A program made the translations under genes and the position numbers. Below, piece by piece: positions 7,729-14,600 of a stretch of DNA of 16,935 bases. The notes beneath the pieces were generated by a model. That model ran no database searches, had not been told where the DNA came from, and saw nothing but the letters and a program-made list of their open reading frames with translations. Origin of the DNA: Oscillospiraceae bacterium (GTDB lineage Bacteria; Bacillota; Clostridia; Oscillospirales; Ruminococcaceae); NCBI GenBank assembly GCA_020024155.1, contig JAHHUE010000033.1:1-16935 (forward strand), read 5' to 3'. Each line of letters begins with the position of its first letter. Position 1 is the stretch's first letter.

Positions 7729-9834
7729 ATGCCAATTAAAGAAAAAATTATCAGAGAACTTGAAAAAGGTCCAAAAAAATATAAGACTTTACAGTCAAAA
7801 TTTAAAGGAAGCAAAAAGTTTTTTGTTGCTATGGACGATTTATATAATCAAGGCATCATTGACGAAAAAAATGGTATGATTATACTTAAAAATTCACCAC
7901 ATAGCAAAAAAACAGAAAAAAGAAAGAATACTTTACAGGGCACAGTCGTTAAACTTACAGAAAATTATGGATTTGTAAGAGTAGAAGGCATTGATAAAGA
8001 TGTTTTTGTAGCCGGAAAATTTTTGATGGGTACTGTTGTTGGAGATGTTGTTGAAATAAAGAAAATACCATCAAAACGACACGCATTTGAGGGCGAAGTT
8101 GTTGAGATAGTAAAAGAAAAAACAAACATTATTGCAAGTGTAGAAAGAAACAGAGGAGAATTTTATGCTGTGCTTAAAGATACTCCGATTCTTGCTTTGC
8201 CAATAGAAAACAGAAAAAGAACACTTAGAGAAGGTGATATTGTTCTTATTGATATTTATGGCAGAGGACGCAGTCATAGAAATTTATCTGCAAAAATTAA
8301 AGAAAATATAGGTTGCATAAACAGCAGTGAAAAATCTGTAAATCTTATTCTTGCAGAAAAACAAATTCAGCAGGATTTTGAAGAAAAAGTTATCAACGAA
8401 GTTCACGATGTTGTATCAAGAATAAATATGGATACAGAATATAAATTCCGTGAAGATTTAACAGATAAAGTTATATTTACAATAGATTCTGCAAAAACAA
8501 AAGATATAGATGATGCAATTTCAGTTGAGAAAACAGAAACAGGTTACAATCTTGGTGTTCATATCGCTGATGTAAGCCATTTTGTAAAACCTGCAAGCTT
8601 TGTAAATCAGGCAGCGTTTAATCGTGGTACATCAATTTATTTTGGTGATAGCGTTATACCTATGCTTCCAAAAGAACTTTCAAACTTTGCCTGCTCACTT
8701 AATCCAAATGAAGAAAGACTTGCTTTTACTTGTGATATGCAACTTGATGAAAACGGAACAGTGAAAAGTTATCGCTTTTATAAATCAATTATAAAAAGCC
8801 GTCTTAAAGGTGTTTATAGTGAAATAAATGATATTTTAAGCAAAAATGCCACAAAAGAAATTGAAGATAAATACTCAGAAGTAAAAGAAAGTATTTATGT
8901 TGCAATGGAGCTTTATGGTAAACTTAATAAAAAACGAATACAACGCGGTGCTATGGATATAGAAAGCGATGAGGCTTATATCATTTTTGATGACAACAAG
9001 AAAGCTGTTGGAATTGAAAAGAGAGAACGCGGTGAAAGCGAAAAAATGATAGAAGAATTTATGTTGCTTGCAAATGGATGCTCTGCAAATCTTGCAAAAA
9101 AATTGGGAATTCCTTTTGTGTATCGTGTTCACCAAGAGCCAGATGCAGAAAAACTGTTTACATTAAAAGAAAATCTTAGAAGACTAGGACTTAAATTAGA
9201 AATAAAGAAAGGCGAAAGTCTTCAAACAGCATTTTCAAGACTTCTTGACAAAACAAGAAACACATCTATGCAGCAATTTGTTCATTCGGGTGTTTTGCGT
9301 GCTCAGTCTAAGGCAAAATATTTCCAAGAACCACAAGGCCACTTTGGATTGTCACTTGATGACTATGCACACTTTACAAGCCCTATTCGTCGTTATCCTG
9401 ACCTTGCAATACATCGAATACTAACAGATGTTGTAAATGGTATGCCAAAGGATAAAATCAAAAAGAAATACGAAAAATTTGCAAAGGCTGCATCTGAACA
9501 ATCCTCAAATACAGAAATTGTAGCAATGCAAATAGAAAGAGATGCAACAGATGTTTATAAAGCTGAATATATGCAACAGCATATAGGCGAAATTTTTGAC
9601 GGTATAGTTACAAGTGTTACAAATTTTGGTGTATATGTTGCTCTTGAAAATACTGTTGAAGGTCTTGTTCATATTTCTCTTATTGATATGGCAAATCCTA
9701 TATTGCAGGAAGGTTTCCGTCTTTATTGTCCAGTAACAGGAAAAAGATACACAATTGGCGATAATGTAAAAGTAAAAGTCATTGATTGTGATGTAATAAA
9801 AGGTAATATAGACTTTGAATTTGTAAATAAATAA
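7729..9834 (+). CDS. rnr: ribonuclease R
   Basis: RNase R is a processive 3'-5' exoribonuclease of the RNB family that degrades structured RNA and takes part in rRNA and tmRNA-linked decay. The protein has 701 residues. Features: N-terminal winged-helix-like segment at about 1-55; cold-shock domains at about 68-190 (TENYGFVRVEGIDKDVFV); RNB domain from about 240 with metal-binding aspartates in TIDSAKTKDIDDAISV (D253, D259, D261, D262); HIADVSHFV at 278-286; HFTSPIRRYPDL at 548-559; S1 domain at about 620-698. The protein stops right after S1, so the lysine-rich tail of many RNase R proteins is missing, which explains the shorter length. AGAAAGGG at 7716-7723 supports the ATG. smpB, the usual neighbour in Firmicutes, does not follow. 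Confidence 0.95.
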   Translation: MPIKEKIIRELEKGPKKYKTLQSKFKGSKKFFVAMDDLYNQGIIDEKNGMIILKNSPHSKKTEKRKNTLQGTVVKLTENYGFVRVEGIDKDVFVAGKFLMGTVVGDVVEIKKIPSKRHAFEGEVVEIVKEKTNIIASVERNRGEFYAVLKDTPILALPIENRKRTLREGDIVLIDIYGRGRSHRNLSAKIKENIGCINSSEKSVNLILAEKQIQQDFEEKVINEVHDVVSRINMDTEYKFREDLTDKVIFTIDSAKTKDIDDAISVEKTETGYNLGVHIADVSHFVKPASFVNQAAFNRGTSIYFGDSVIPMLPKELSNFACSLNPNEERLAFTCDMQLDENGTVKSYRFYKSIIKSRLKGVYSEINDILSKNATKEIEDKYSEVKESIYVAMELYGKLNKKRIQRGAMDIESDEAYIIFDDNKKAVGIEKRERGESEKMIEEFMLLANGCSANLAKKLGIPFVYRVHQEPDAEKLFTLKENLRRLGLKLEIKKGESLQTAFSRLLDKTRNTSMQQFVHSGVLRAQSKAKYFQEPQGHFGLSLDDYAHFTSPIRRYPDLAIHRILTDVVNGMPKDKIKKKYEKFAKAASEQSSNTEIVAMQIERDATDVYKAEYMQQHIGEIFDGIVTSVTNFGVYVALENTVEGLVHISLIDMANPILQEGFRLYCPVTGKRYTIGDNVKVKVIDCDVIKGNIDFEFVNK

Positions 9835-9840
9835 AAATTT

Positions 9841-9873
9841 TAACAGCAGATATAAATCTGCTGTTATTTTTTT
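9841..9873 (+). terminator. intrinsic terminator after rnr
   Basis: A perfect 11-bp stem, TAACAGCAGAT (9841-9851) with ATCTGCTGTTA (9856-9866), has a 4-base loop and is followed by seven Ts (9867-9873). Confidence 0.9.
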
Positions 9874-9900
9874 GGAAAATTATGAATATAAATATATAAA
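9872..9900 (+). promoter_or_regulatory. candidate promoter for the yaaL-bofA pair
   Basis: TTGGAA (9872-9877) and TATAAA (9895-9900) are separated by 17 bases, 34 bases before the yaaL start. The -35 overlaps the T-run of the rnr terminator. Sporulation-specific sigma factors are also possible for these genes, so a sigma-A assignment is tentative. Confidence 0.4.
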
Positions 9901-9934
9901 TTACCAACAATAACAACACAGAAAGGCGGTTGTT

Positions 9935-10192
9935 ATGTTAAATACTATTTTTAAAAAGAAGGTAAAAACAGAAAAAGAGCTTGAGATAGAAACATTGAAA
10001 CAAGAACTTGATGAATGTAAATATCTTATGCAGAGAAATGATACTTTTTTTAATATGGCAGTAGATGAAAGTCTTATAGACAGTAAAATATATGAGCGTA
10101 TATCTTTAAGCCATCAATATGACTATATTATAAAACAAATAAAGTATCTTGAAAATCCAGAAGAAAATATGGTAAAGACAGGAGAAAAATAA
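9935..10192 (+). CDS. yaaL: DUF2508 family protein (YaaL-like)
   Basis: This is a small protein of 85 residues and unknown biochemical role. The segment MAVDESLIDSKIYERISLSH, followed by an aromatic Y-x-Y-I-I motif, matches the DUF2508/YaaL pattern (fluid helix with a conserved L-I-D-x-x-I-Y core, then a tyrosine-rich helix). The N-terminal half is charged and helical, with no signal peptide or membrane helix. GAAAGGCGG at 9921-9929 precedes the ATG. In Bacillus subtilis yaaL lies directly before bofA, and here it overlaps a bofA-like gene by one base (TAATG), which strengthens both calls. The similarity is judged by eye. Confidence 0.75.
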   Translation: MLNTIFKKKVKTEKELEIETLKQELDECKYLMQRNDTFFNMAVDESLIDSKIYERISLSHQYDYIIKQIKYLENPEENMVKTGEK

Positions 10193-10449
10193 TGAGTTCA
10201 AAAATTATGTTAGCAGTGATGTTGATTGGTGGAATAGTAATAATATATACTTTTACAAAAGCAAAACACCCAGTTATAACAGCTTTTAAAAGTGCAATGT
10301 GTGGAATTGCTGCACTTTTATCGGTAAATCTTATATCAGGAGTAACTGGTTGTTATATTGCAGTAAATCCACTTACAGCTTTTGTTGCAACAGTAATATC
10401 ACTTCCTGGCATAATTGCTATGTTGATTTTAAATATAATTTTTATATAA
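10192..10449 (+). CDS. bofA: BofA-like pro-sigma-K processing inhibitor family protein
   Basis: This is an integral membrane protein of 85 residues, close to the usual BofA length. In sporulating bacilli BofA holds the intramembrane protease SpoIVFB inactive until the forespore signal arrives. Hydrophobic helices lie at about 5-20, 34-57 and 63-85. The C-terminal signature AVNPLTAFVATVISLPGIIA (57-76) matches the family's N-P-x-T ... L-G-x-P-G pattern. AGGAGA at 10180-10185 and the one-base TAATG overlap with yaaL indicate translational coupling. No SpoIVFA/SpoIVFB or sigK gene is in view, so whether the strain uses it in sporulation cannot be told from here. Confidence 0.82.
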   Translation: MSSKIMLAVMLIGGIVIIYTFTKAKHPVITAFKSAMCGIAALLSVNLISGVTGCYIAVNPLTAFVATVISLPGIIAMLILNIIFI

Positions 10450-10468
10450 ATGATATAAAAGAATTATA

Positions 10469-10497
10469 TTGTATAGCAGATTAAATTTTGGTATTAT
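10469..10497 (+). promoter_or_regulatory. candidate promoter for the flavin reductase-like gene
   Basis: TTGTAT (10469-10474) and TATTAT (10492-10497) are 17 bases apart and would give a leader of roughly 25-30 bases. An overlapping alternative, TTGGTA (10488-10493) and TATAAT (10511-10516), also with a 17-base spacer, matches consensus better, but its start site would fall inside the ribosome binding site. The upstream pair is therefore preferred. Confidence 0.35.
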
Positions 10498-10531
10498 ATA
10501 TTAGAGAATTTATAATATCAAGGTGAAGTAT

Positions 10532-11152
10532 ATGAAAAAACTTATGTGGCGAGGTGCCACTTTATTAACACCAGTTCCACCAGCAATAGTTTCCTGTGGA
10601 ACAATGGAAAAACCAAATGCTATAACAATTGCATGGACAGGAATTATAAACAGTCAGCCACCTAAAACTTATATCAGTGTGCGTCCAGAAAGATATTCTT
10701 ATGATATAATAAAGGAAAGTGGAGAATTTATAATCAATATGCCAACAGCAAAACTTGTTAAGGAAATTGATTATTGTGGCTGTCGCTCTGGAAAAAATGA
10801 AGATAAATTTAAAGCAATGAATTTAACTCCATATCAAGTTGAAGGATATAATTGCCCTGCAATTGAAGAAACTCCAATTGCTTTGACTTGTAAAATTACA
10901 CAGATAATACCTCTTGGCAGTCACGATATGTTTATGGCTGATATAACAAATGTATTAGTTAATGAAGATTTATTGGACGAGAAGGGAAGACTTGAAATTG
11001 AGAAAGCAGGTCTTATGGCTTATGCTCACGGACAATACTTTGAGCTTGGCAAAAAAATAGGCAGTTTTGGATTTAGTGTAAAAAAACCAGTAAAGAAAAA
11101 GAAAAAAAGATCTGTCAATAAAAAAACAAAAAATAATGCCATTTCTAAATAA
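10532..11152 (+). CDS. flavin reductase-like FMN-binding protein
   Basis: This is a 206-residue protein of the flavin reductase-like (flavoredoxin/FMN-binding split barrel) family. Such proteins bind FMN and shuttle electrons from NAD(P)H or a redox partner; the substrate here is unknown. Family hallmarks are NAITIAWTGIINSQPPKTYISV (split in this text at 29-40 NAITIAWTGIIN and 41-50 SQPPKTYISV), RPERYSYDIIKESGEFIINM-type helix at 51-70, and DYCGCRSGKNEDKF at 80-93. I chose ATG 10532 rather than the in-frame GTG at 10523, because AAGGTG (10520-10525) is correctly spaced for the ATG and overlaps the GTG. The last 23 residues form a lysine-rich tail (KKPVKKKKKR at about 184-193). It stands alone, with a terminator right after it. 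Confidence 0.82.
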   Translation: MKKLMWRGATLLTPVPPAIVSCGTMEKPNAITIAWTGIINSQPPKTYISVRPERYSYDIIKESGEFIINMPTAKLVKEIDYCGCRSGKNEDKFKAMNLTPYQVEGYNCPAIEETPIALTCKITQIIPLGSHDMFMADITNVLVNEDLLDEKGRLEIEKAGLMAYAHGQYFELGKKIGSFGFSVKKPVKKKKKRSVNKKTKNNAISK

Positions 11153-11176
11153 CAGACATTTAATGTCTGTTATTTT
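11148..11176 (+). terminator. intrinsic terminator after the flavin reductase-like gene
   Basis: AATAACAGAC (11148-11157) pairs with GTCTGTTATT (11165-11174), and the inner bases can extend the stem. The left arm overlaps the stop codon at 11150-11152. The T-run is short (TTATTTT), so termination may be partial. Confidence 0.7.
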
Positions 11177-11215
11177 GTTTGTTTTGCTGAATTTGAAAAA
11201 TATGTGTAATATATA

Positions 11216-11244
11216 TTGATAAACACAATATATAGTGCTAGAAT
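11216..11244 (+). promoter_or_regulatory. nrdD promoter with extended -10
   Basis: TTGATA (11216-11221) and TAGAAT (11239-11244) are separated by exactly 17 bases. The TGC just before the -10 (11236-11238) makes an extended -10 element. The start codon of nrdD is 90 bases past the -10, leaving a long leader that holds a second NrdR-like site. Confidence 0.6.
11223..11238. promoter_or_regulatory. NrdR box 1 (operator for ribonucleotide reductase genes)
   Basis: ACACAATATATAGTGC matches the 16-base NrdR consensus ACACWATATATWGTGT at 15 of 16 positions and is nearly palindromic. It fills bases 2-17 of the 17-base promoter spacer, so bound NrdR would block RNA polymerase. The nrdR gene itself is not in the window. 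Confidence 0.78.
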
Positions 11245-11255
11245 ATAAAAGCACA

Positions 11256-11271
11256 TTTCAAGATATAGTGA
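11256..11271. promoter_or_regulatory. NrdR-like box 2 (weaker)
   Basis: TTTCAAGATATAGTGA shares the core of the NrdR consensus (11 of 16 positions) and lies 33 bases start-to-start from box 1. That is about three helical turns, close to the usual spacing of paired NrdR boxes. It would fall just after the transcription start. It is part of an imperfect palindrome, TTTCAAGATATAGTGAAA. Confidence 0.5.
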
Positions 11272-11333
11272 AATGATTTCTACAATATAAAAGTATGCAT
11301 ATATATAGATGATAAAGAAAGAAGGTATTAAAG

Positions 11334-13475
11334 ATGCTTGTAGTAATAAAAAGAGACGGAAGACAAGTGGAATTTGACACTTCAAAGATAGAAAAAGCAA
11401 TACTCAAATCAATGCGTTACGGAAGTGGTATTGTAAATGAAAGCCTTGCAAAACAGATTGGCGATAATTTTACAAGTGAAAAAATGATAGTTACAATTAA
11501 AGAAATTGAAGACTATGTTTATACATCTTTGGTTGAAAGTGGCGATATGCTTACAGCAAAATGTTATGAAGCTTATCGTGCAGTAAGAGAGTATCAAAGA
11601 CAGAAAAACACAATAGATAATAAAGTTCTTGGACTTATTAACGGCGAAAACCGTGAAACTCTTATGGAAAACTCAAATAAACAAGAAAATCTTATCTCAA
11701 CACAGCGTGACCTTGTTGCCGAAGAAGTTTCAAAAGATGTTGCAAAAAGAATGATGTTACCTCCACATATTGCTCAGGCACACGATAGTGGACTTATTCA
11801 TATTCACGACCTTGGACACTATCTTAACCCATCATTTAACTGCTGTCTTATCAACCTTAAAGATATGCTTGAAAATGGCACAGTTATCAACGGTAAAATG
11901 ATTGAAAAACCAAAAACATTCCGTACAGCTTGTACAATTGCAACACAGATTATTGCTCAAGTTGCAAGCGGTCAGTTTGGTGGACAAACAATTTCTTTGG
12001 CTCACCTTTCTCCGTTTGTAAGAATTTCTGAAGAAAAAATCAGAAAACAGCTTATTGAAGAATGGGAAAGTTTTGATTTTCCTTATACACAAGAACAATT
12101 GGAAAAAGCAGTTGAAAAACGCCTTAAAGAAGAAGTTAAAGCTGGTATCCAAACAATTCAGTATCAGATAAATACTTTGCAGACAAGCAATGGCCAAAGC
12201 CCATTTCTCAGTGTATTTATGTATATTTCTGAATACCCAGAATACGAAAAAGAAACCGTTATGCTTATAAAAGAAGTTCTTGAACAGCGTATTCAAGGTA
12301 TTAAAAATGAAGTTGGTGCGTGGATTACACCTGCATTCCCAAAACTTCTTTATGTAACAGATGAAAATAATATCAGAGAAGATAGCAAATATTATTCTCT
12401 TACACAACTTGCAGCAGTTTGCGTTTCAAAGAGAATGATGCCTGACTTTATCAGCGCAAAACACATGAGAGCAAATTACGAAGGCAATGTATTTGGATGT
12501 ATGGGTTGTCGAGCATGGCTTTCTCCATATACAGGCCCGGTTAACAACGAAGAGGGCACATACAAATGGTATGGTCGTTTTAATATGGGTGTTACATCAT
12601 TAAATCTTGCAGATGTTGGTCTTTCTGCACAAGGTGACCTTGATAAATTTTGGGGTATTCTTGAAGACAGACTTGATTTGTGTAAAGAAAGTCTTATGCT
12701 CAGATATGAAAAACTTAAAAATGTTACAAGTGATGTTTCTCCAATTCACTGGCAACATGGTGCAATTGCTCGTCTTAAACAACACGAACCAATTTATCCA
12801 CTTTTGCAGAATGGTTATGCTACAATTACTTTGGGATATATTGGTCTTTATGAATGTGTAATGGCACTTATAGGAAAGAGCCATACAACTCCGGAAGGCG
12901 AAAAACTTGCTGTTGAAATTATGCAAAATCTTAAAGACCATATTTTAAAATGGAAAAAAGAAACAGGTCTTGGCTTTGCTCTTTATGGCACACCAAGTGA
13001 AAGTTTGACAGAAAGATTTGCAAAATGTATACAGAAACGTTTTGGTGTTGTTGCTGGCATTACAGATAGAAACTATCTTACAAACTCTTATCATGTATTT
13101 GTTGGCGAAGAAATTGATGCGTTCCAAAAACTTAAATTTGAAAGCCAATTCCATCCAATTTCATCAGGTGGTGCAATCAGCTATGTAGAATTGCCAAACC
13201 TTGCTCAAAACCCAGAAGTTATTCTTACACTTATTAAATATATGTATGAAAATGTTCAATATGCTGAAATGAATACAAAACTTGACTATTGTATGGATTG
13301 TGGTTTTGAAGGTGAAATTCTTTGCGATGATAACCTTGAATGGTATTGTCCAAATTGCGGTAACCGTGATAAATCCAGAATGAATGTTGTAAGAAGAACA
13401 TGTGGATACCTTGGCGAAAACTACTGGAATGAAGGCAGAACACAAGAAATAAAAGAAAGAGTAATGCATTTATAA
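11334..13475 (+). CDS. nrdD: anaerobic (class III) ribonucleoside-triphosphate reductase
   Basis: This enzyme reduces ribonucleoside triphosphates to deoxyribonucleotides under strictly anaerobic conditions, using a glycyl radical. The protein has 713 residues. Features: N-terminal ATP-cone at about 2-90 (VVIKRDGRQVEFDTSKIEKA); catalytic core with HIHDLGHYLNPSFNC at 156-170 and GCMGCR at 388-393 (C389, C392); a C-terminal zinc site C653-x-x-C656 and C672-x-x-C675; and the glycyl-radical motif RRTCGYLG at 687-694, with G691 the predicted radical residue. AGAAAGAAGG at 11316-11325 precedes the ATG. All expected catalytic elements are intact. It is followed by its activase nrdG and a dUTPase-family gene, and is preceded by NrdR-type operators, so control by dATP/ATP through NrdR is likely. 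Confidence 0.96.
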   Translation: MLVVIKRDGRQVEFDTSKIEKAILKSMRYGSGIVNESLAKQIGDNFTSEKMIVTIKEIEDYVYTSLVESGDMLTAKCYEAYRAVREYQRQKNTIDNKVLGLINGENRETLMENSNKQENLISTQRDLVAEEVSKDVAKRMMLPPHIAQAHDSGLIHIHDLGHYLNPSFNCCLINLKDMLENGTVINGKMIEKPKTFRTACTIATQIIAQVASGQFGGQTISLAHLSPFVRISEEKIRKQLIEEWESFDFPYTQEQLEKAVEKRLKEEVKAGIQTIQYQINTLQTSNGQSPFLSVFMYISEYPEYEKETVMLIKEVLEQRIQGIKNEVGAWITPAFPKLLYVTDENNIREDSKYYSLTQLAAVCVSKRMMPDFISAKHMRANYEGNVFGCMGCRAWLSPYTGPVNNEEGTYKWYGRFNMGVTSLNLADVGLSAQGDLDKFWGILEDRLDLCKESLMLRYEKLKNVTSDVSPIHWQHGAIARLKQHEPIYPLLQNGYATITLGYIGLYECVMALIGKSHTTPEGEKLAVEIMQNLKDHILKWKKETGLGFALYGTPSESLTERFAKCIQKRFGVVAGITDRNYLTNSYHVFVGEEIDAFQKLKFESQFHPISSGGAISYVELPNLAQNPEVILTLIKYMYENVQYAEMNTKLDYCMDCGFEGEILCDDNLEWYCPNCGNRDKSRMNVVRRTCGYLGENYWNEGRTQEIKERVMHL

Positions 13476-13507
13476 TAAATGTTATTATAATTATATAGAA
13501 ATTTATG

Positions 13508-13545
13508 CTTATAAAGTATATACTTAATTGTATATACTTTATAAG
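13508..13545. repeat. 16-bp perfect inverted repeat between nrdD and nrdG
   Basis: CTTATAAAGTATATAC (13508-13523) and GTATATACTTTATAAG (13530-13545) are exact reverse complements around a 6-base TTAATT loop. The left arm and first loop bases also contain a separate 12-bp palindrome, AAGTATATACTT (13514-13525). Only TTTGT follows the right arm, so it is a poor intrinsic terminator. It could be an RNA hairpin that stabilises or separates the nrdD message, a leaky attenuator, or a protein-binding site. Confidence 0.8.
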
Positions 13546-13565
13546 TTTGTCTAGGGAGTTATATC

Positions 13566-14063
13566 ATGAATTATGCACAGATAAGAAAATATGATGTTGC
13601 AAATGGTGTTGGTATAAGAACAACTTTGTTTGTAAGTGGTTGTCACTTCAATTGTCCTGGCTGTTTTAATAAAGAATATCAAGATTATAACTATGGAAAT
13701 GAATTTACAGAAGAAGAAATGCAAAAATTTATAGATTTGGGTAATAACAAAAATATTGCCGGATATTCTTTTCTTGGCGGAGAACCTTTGGACCAAATAA
13801 ATGATGATACTTTACTTAAAACAGTAAAAGCTATTAAAGAACAGACTGATAAAAATATCTGGATGTGGACTGGTCATACTTATGAAAACTTAAATGAAAA
13901 ACAAAAAGAAATTGTAAAGTATGTTGATGTTTTGGTAGATGGTCAGTTTATAGAAGCAAAGAAAAATATGAAACTTGCTTTTCGTGGAAGTGAAAACCAA
14001 AGAATTATTGATGTTCAAAAAACTTTGGCAGAAGGAAAAATTGTTATATGGGAGAGAGAATAA
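13566..14063 (+). CDS. nrdG: anaerobic ribonucleotide reductase-activating protein
   Basis: This radical SAM activase generates the glycyl radical on NrdD, using a 4Fe-4S cluster and S-adenosylmethionine. The protein has 165 residues, typical for NrdG. The cluster motif CHFNCPGC has C26, C30 and C33; GGEP at 71-74 is the SAM-binding motif; NIWMWTGHTYE follows at about 97-107. TAGGGAG at 13552-13558 precedes the ATG. It lies 90 bases after nrdD, with a long inverted repeat in the gap. Its stop overlaps the start of the next gene by one base. Confidence 0.95.
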   Translation: MNYAQIRKYDVANGVGIRTTLFVSGCHFNCPGCFNKEYQDYNYGNEFTEEEMQKFIDLGNNKNIAGYSFLGGEPLDQINDDTLLKTVKAIKEQTDKNIWMWTGHTYENLNEKQKEIVKYVDVLVDGQFIEAKKNMKLAFRGSENQRIIDVQKTLAEGKIVIWERE

Positions 14064-14515
14064 TGACAAGAGGATTTGAAATAGTAACAGAAGATAAAAG
14101 AAAACACCCACAAGCAGAAATTATTTTGCCACAAAGAGGCTCAAAATTTTCTATTGCTTATGATTTATATTCACCAGTTGATGTTGTTATAAAACCAATG
14201 GAAAAACAGCTTATTTGGACAGATGTAAAAGCATATTTTCAACCAAATGAAGCTTTGCTTATAAATGTGCGTTCATCTATGGGTAAACAACCAGTTGTAA
14301 TAGCAAACAGTCAAGGCTGGGTGGAATCTGATTACTATTCAAACCCAGATAATGACGGTAATCTTGGTATAAATCTTTTTAACCTTGGTACAACAGATTA
14401 TGTTATAAAAACAGGTGACAGAATTGGTCAATGTATGTTTATAAATTATCTTATTGCAGATAACGGAAACACAGAAGCTAAGCGTATAGGTGGTTTTGGT
14501 TCTACAAATAAATAA
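14063..14515 (+). CDS. dut: dUTPase-family nucleotidohydrolase
   Basis: This is likely a trimeric dUTP diphosphatase (dUTP to dUMP and pyrophosphate), which keeps uracil out of DNA and feeds thymidylate synthesis. I start at ATG 14063 (150 residues), which overlaps the nrdG stop as TAATG with GGGAGAGAG at 14050-14058. An in-frame ATG at 14048 would add five residues. Motifs in order: AYDLYS at 32-37; VRSSMG at 69-74; GWVESDYY at 85-92; TGDRIGQ at 117-123; RIGGFGST at 141-148. The usual catalytic aspartate of motif 3 (G-x-I-D-x-D-Y) is replaced by E88, and an insert (SNPDNDG) follows the tyrosines. Close relation to dCTP deaminase-type enzymes is the main alternative. Coupling to nrdDG fits a role in dNTP supply. 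Confidence 0.8.
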   Translation: MTRGFEIVTEDKRKHPQAEIILPQRGSKFSIAYDLYSPVDVVIKPMEKQLIWTDVKAYFQPNEALLINVRSSMGKQPVVIANSQGWVESDYYSNPDNDGNLGINLFNLGTTDYVIKTGDRIGQCMFINYLIADNGNTEAKRIGGFGSTNK

Positions 14516-14526
14516 TACATTAAAAT

Positions 14527-14555
14527 AAACACACTCTTTTAAAGGAGTGTGTTTT
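14527..14555 (+). terminator. intrinsic terminator after the nrd-dut operon
   Basis: AAACACACTC (14527-14536) pairs with GAGTGTGTTT (14545-14554), followed by TTTTG. It begins 11 bases after the dut stop. Confidence 0.85.
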
Positions 14556-14600
14556 GTGTTATTATAATATAGTTAATCAAAATTATTATAGGCGGTTTAT

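Noticed and set aside
10299..10484. 61-codon open frame overlapping bofA in another frame
   Set aside because: bofA has a clear family signature and a coupled start. This frame has no motif and ends in low-complexity AT-rich sequence.
10523..10531. GTG start for the flavin reductase-like gene
   Set aside because: The GTG overlaps the ribosome binding site AAGGTG, which is correctly spaced for the ATG at 10532; nothing suitable lies upstream of the GTG.
11181..11333. Riboswitch or small RNA in the long nrdD leader
   Set aside because: The leader is AT-rich with no conserved riboswitch core; the palindromes are explained better by NrdR boxes.
11832..12407. 191-codon open frame on the minus strand inside nrdD
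   Set aside because: It lies wholly inside a well-supported gene, has Phe/Cys/Asn-rich antisense composition and no family signature.
14048..14062. Earlier ATG start for the dUTPase-family gene
   Set aside because: The ATG at 14063 overlaps the nrdG stop as TAATG and has GGGAGAGAG upstream, while the earlier ATG has no good ribosome binding site.
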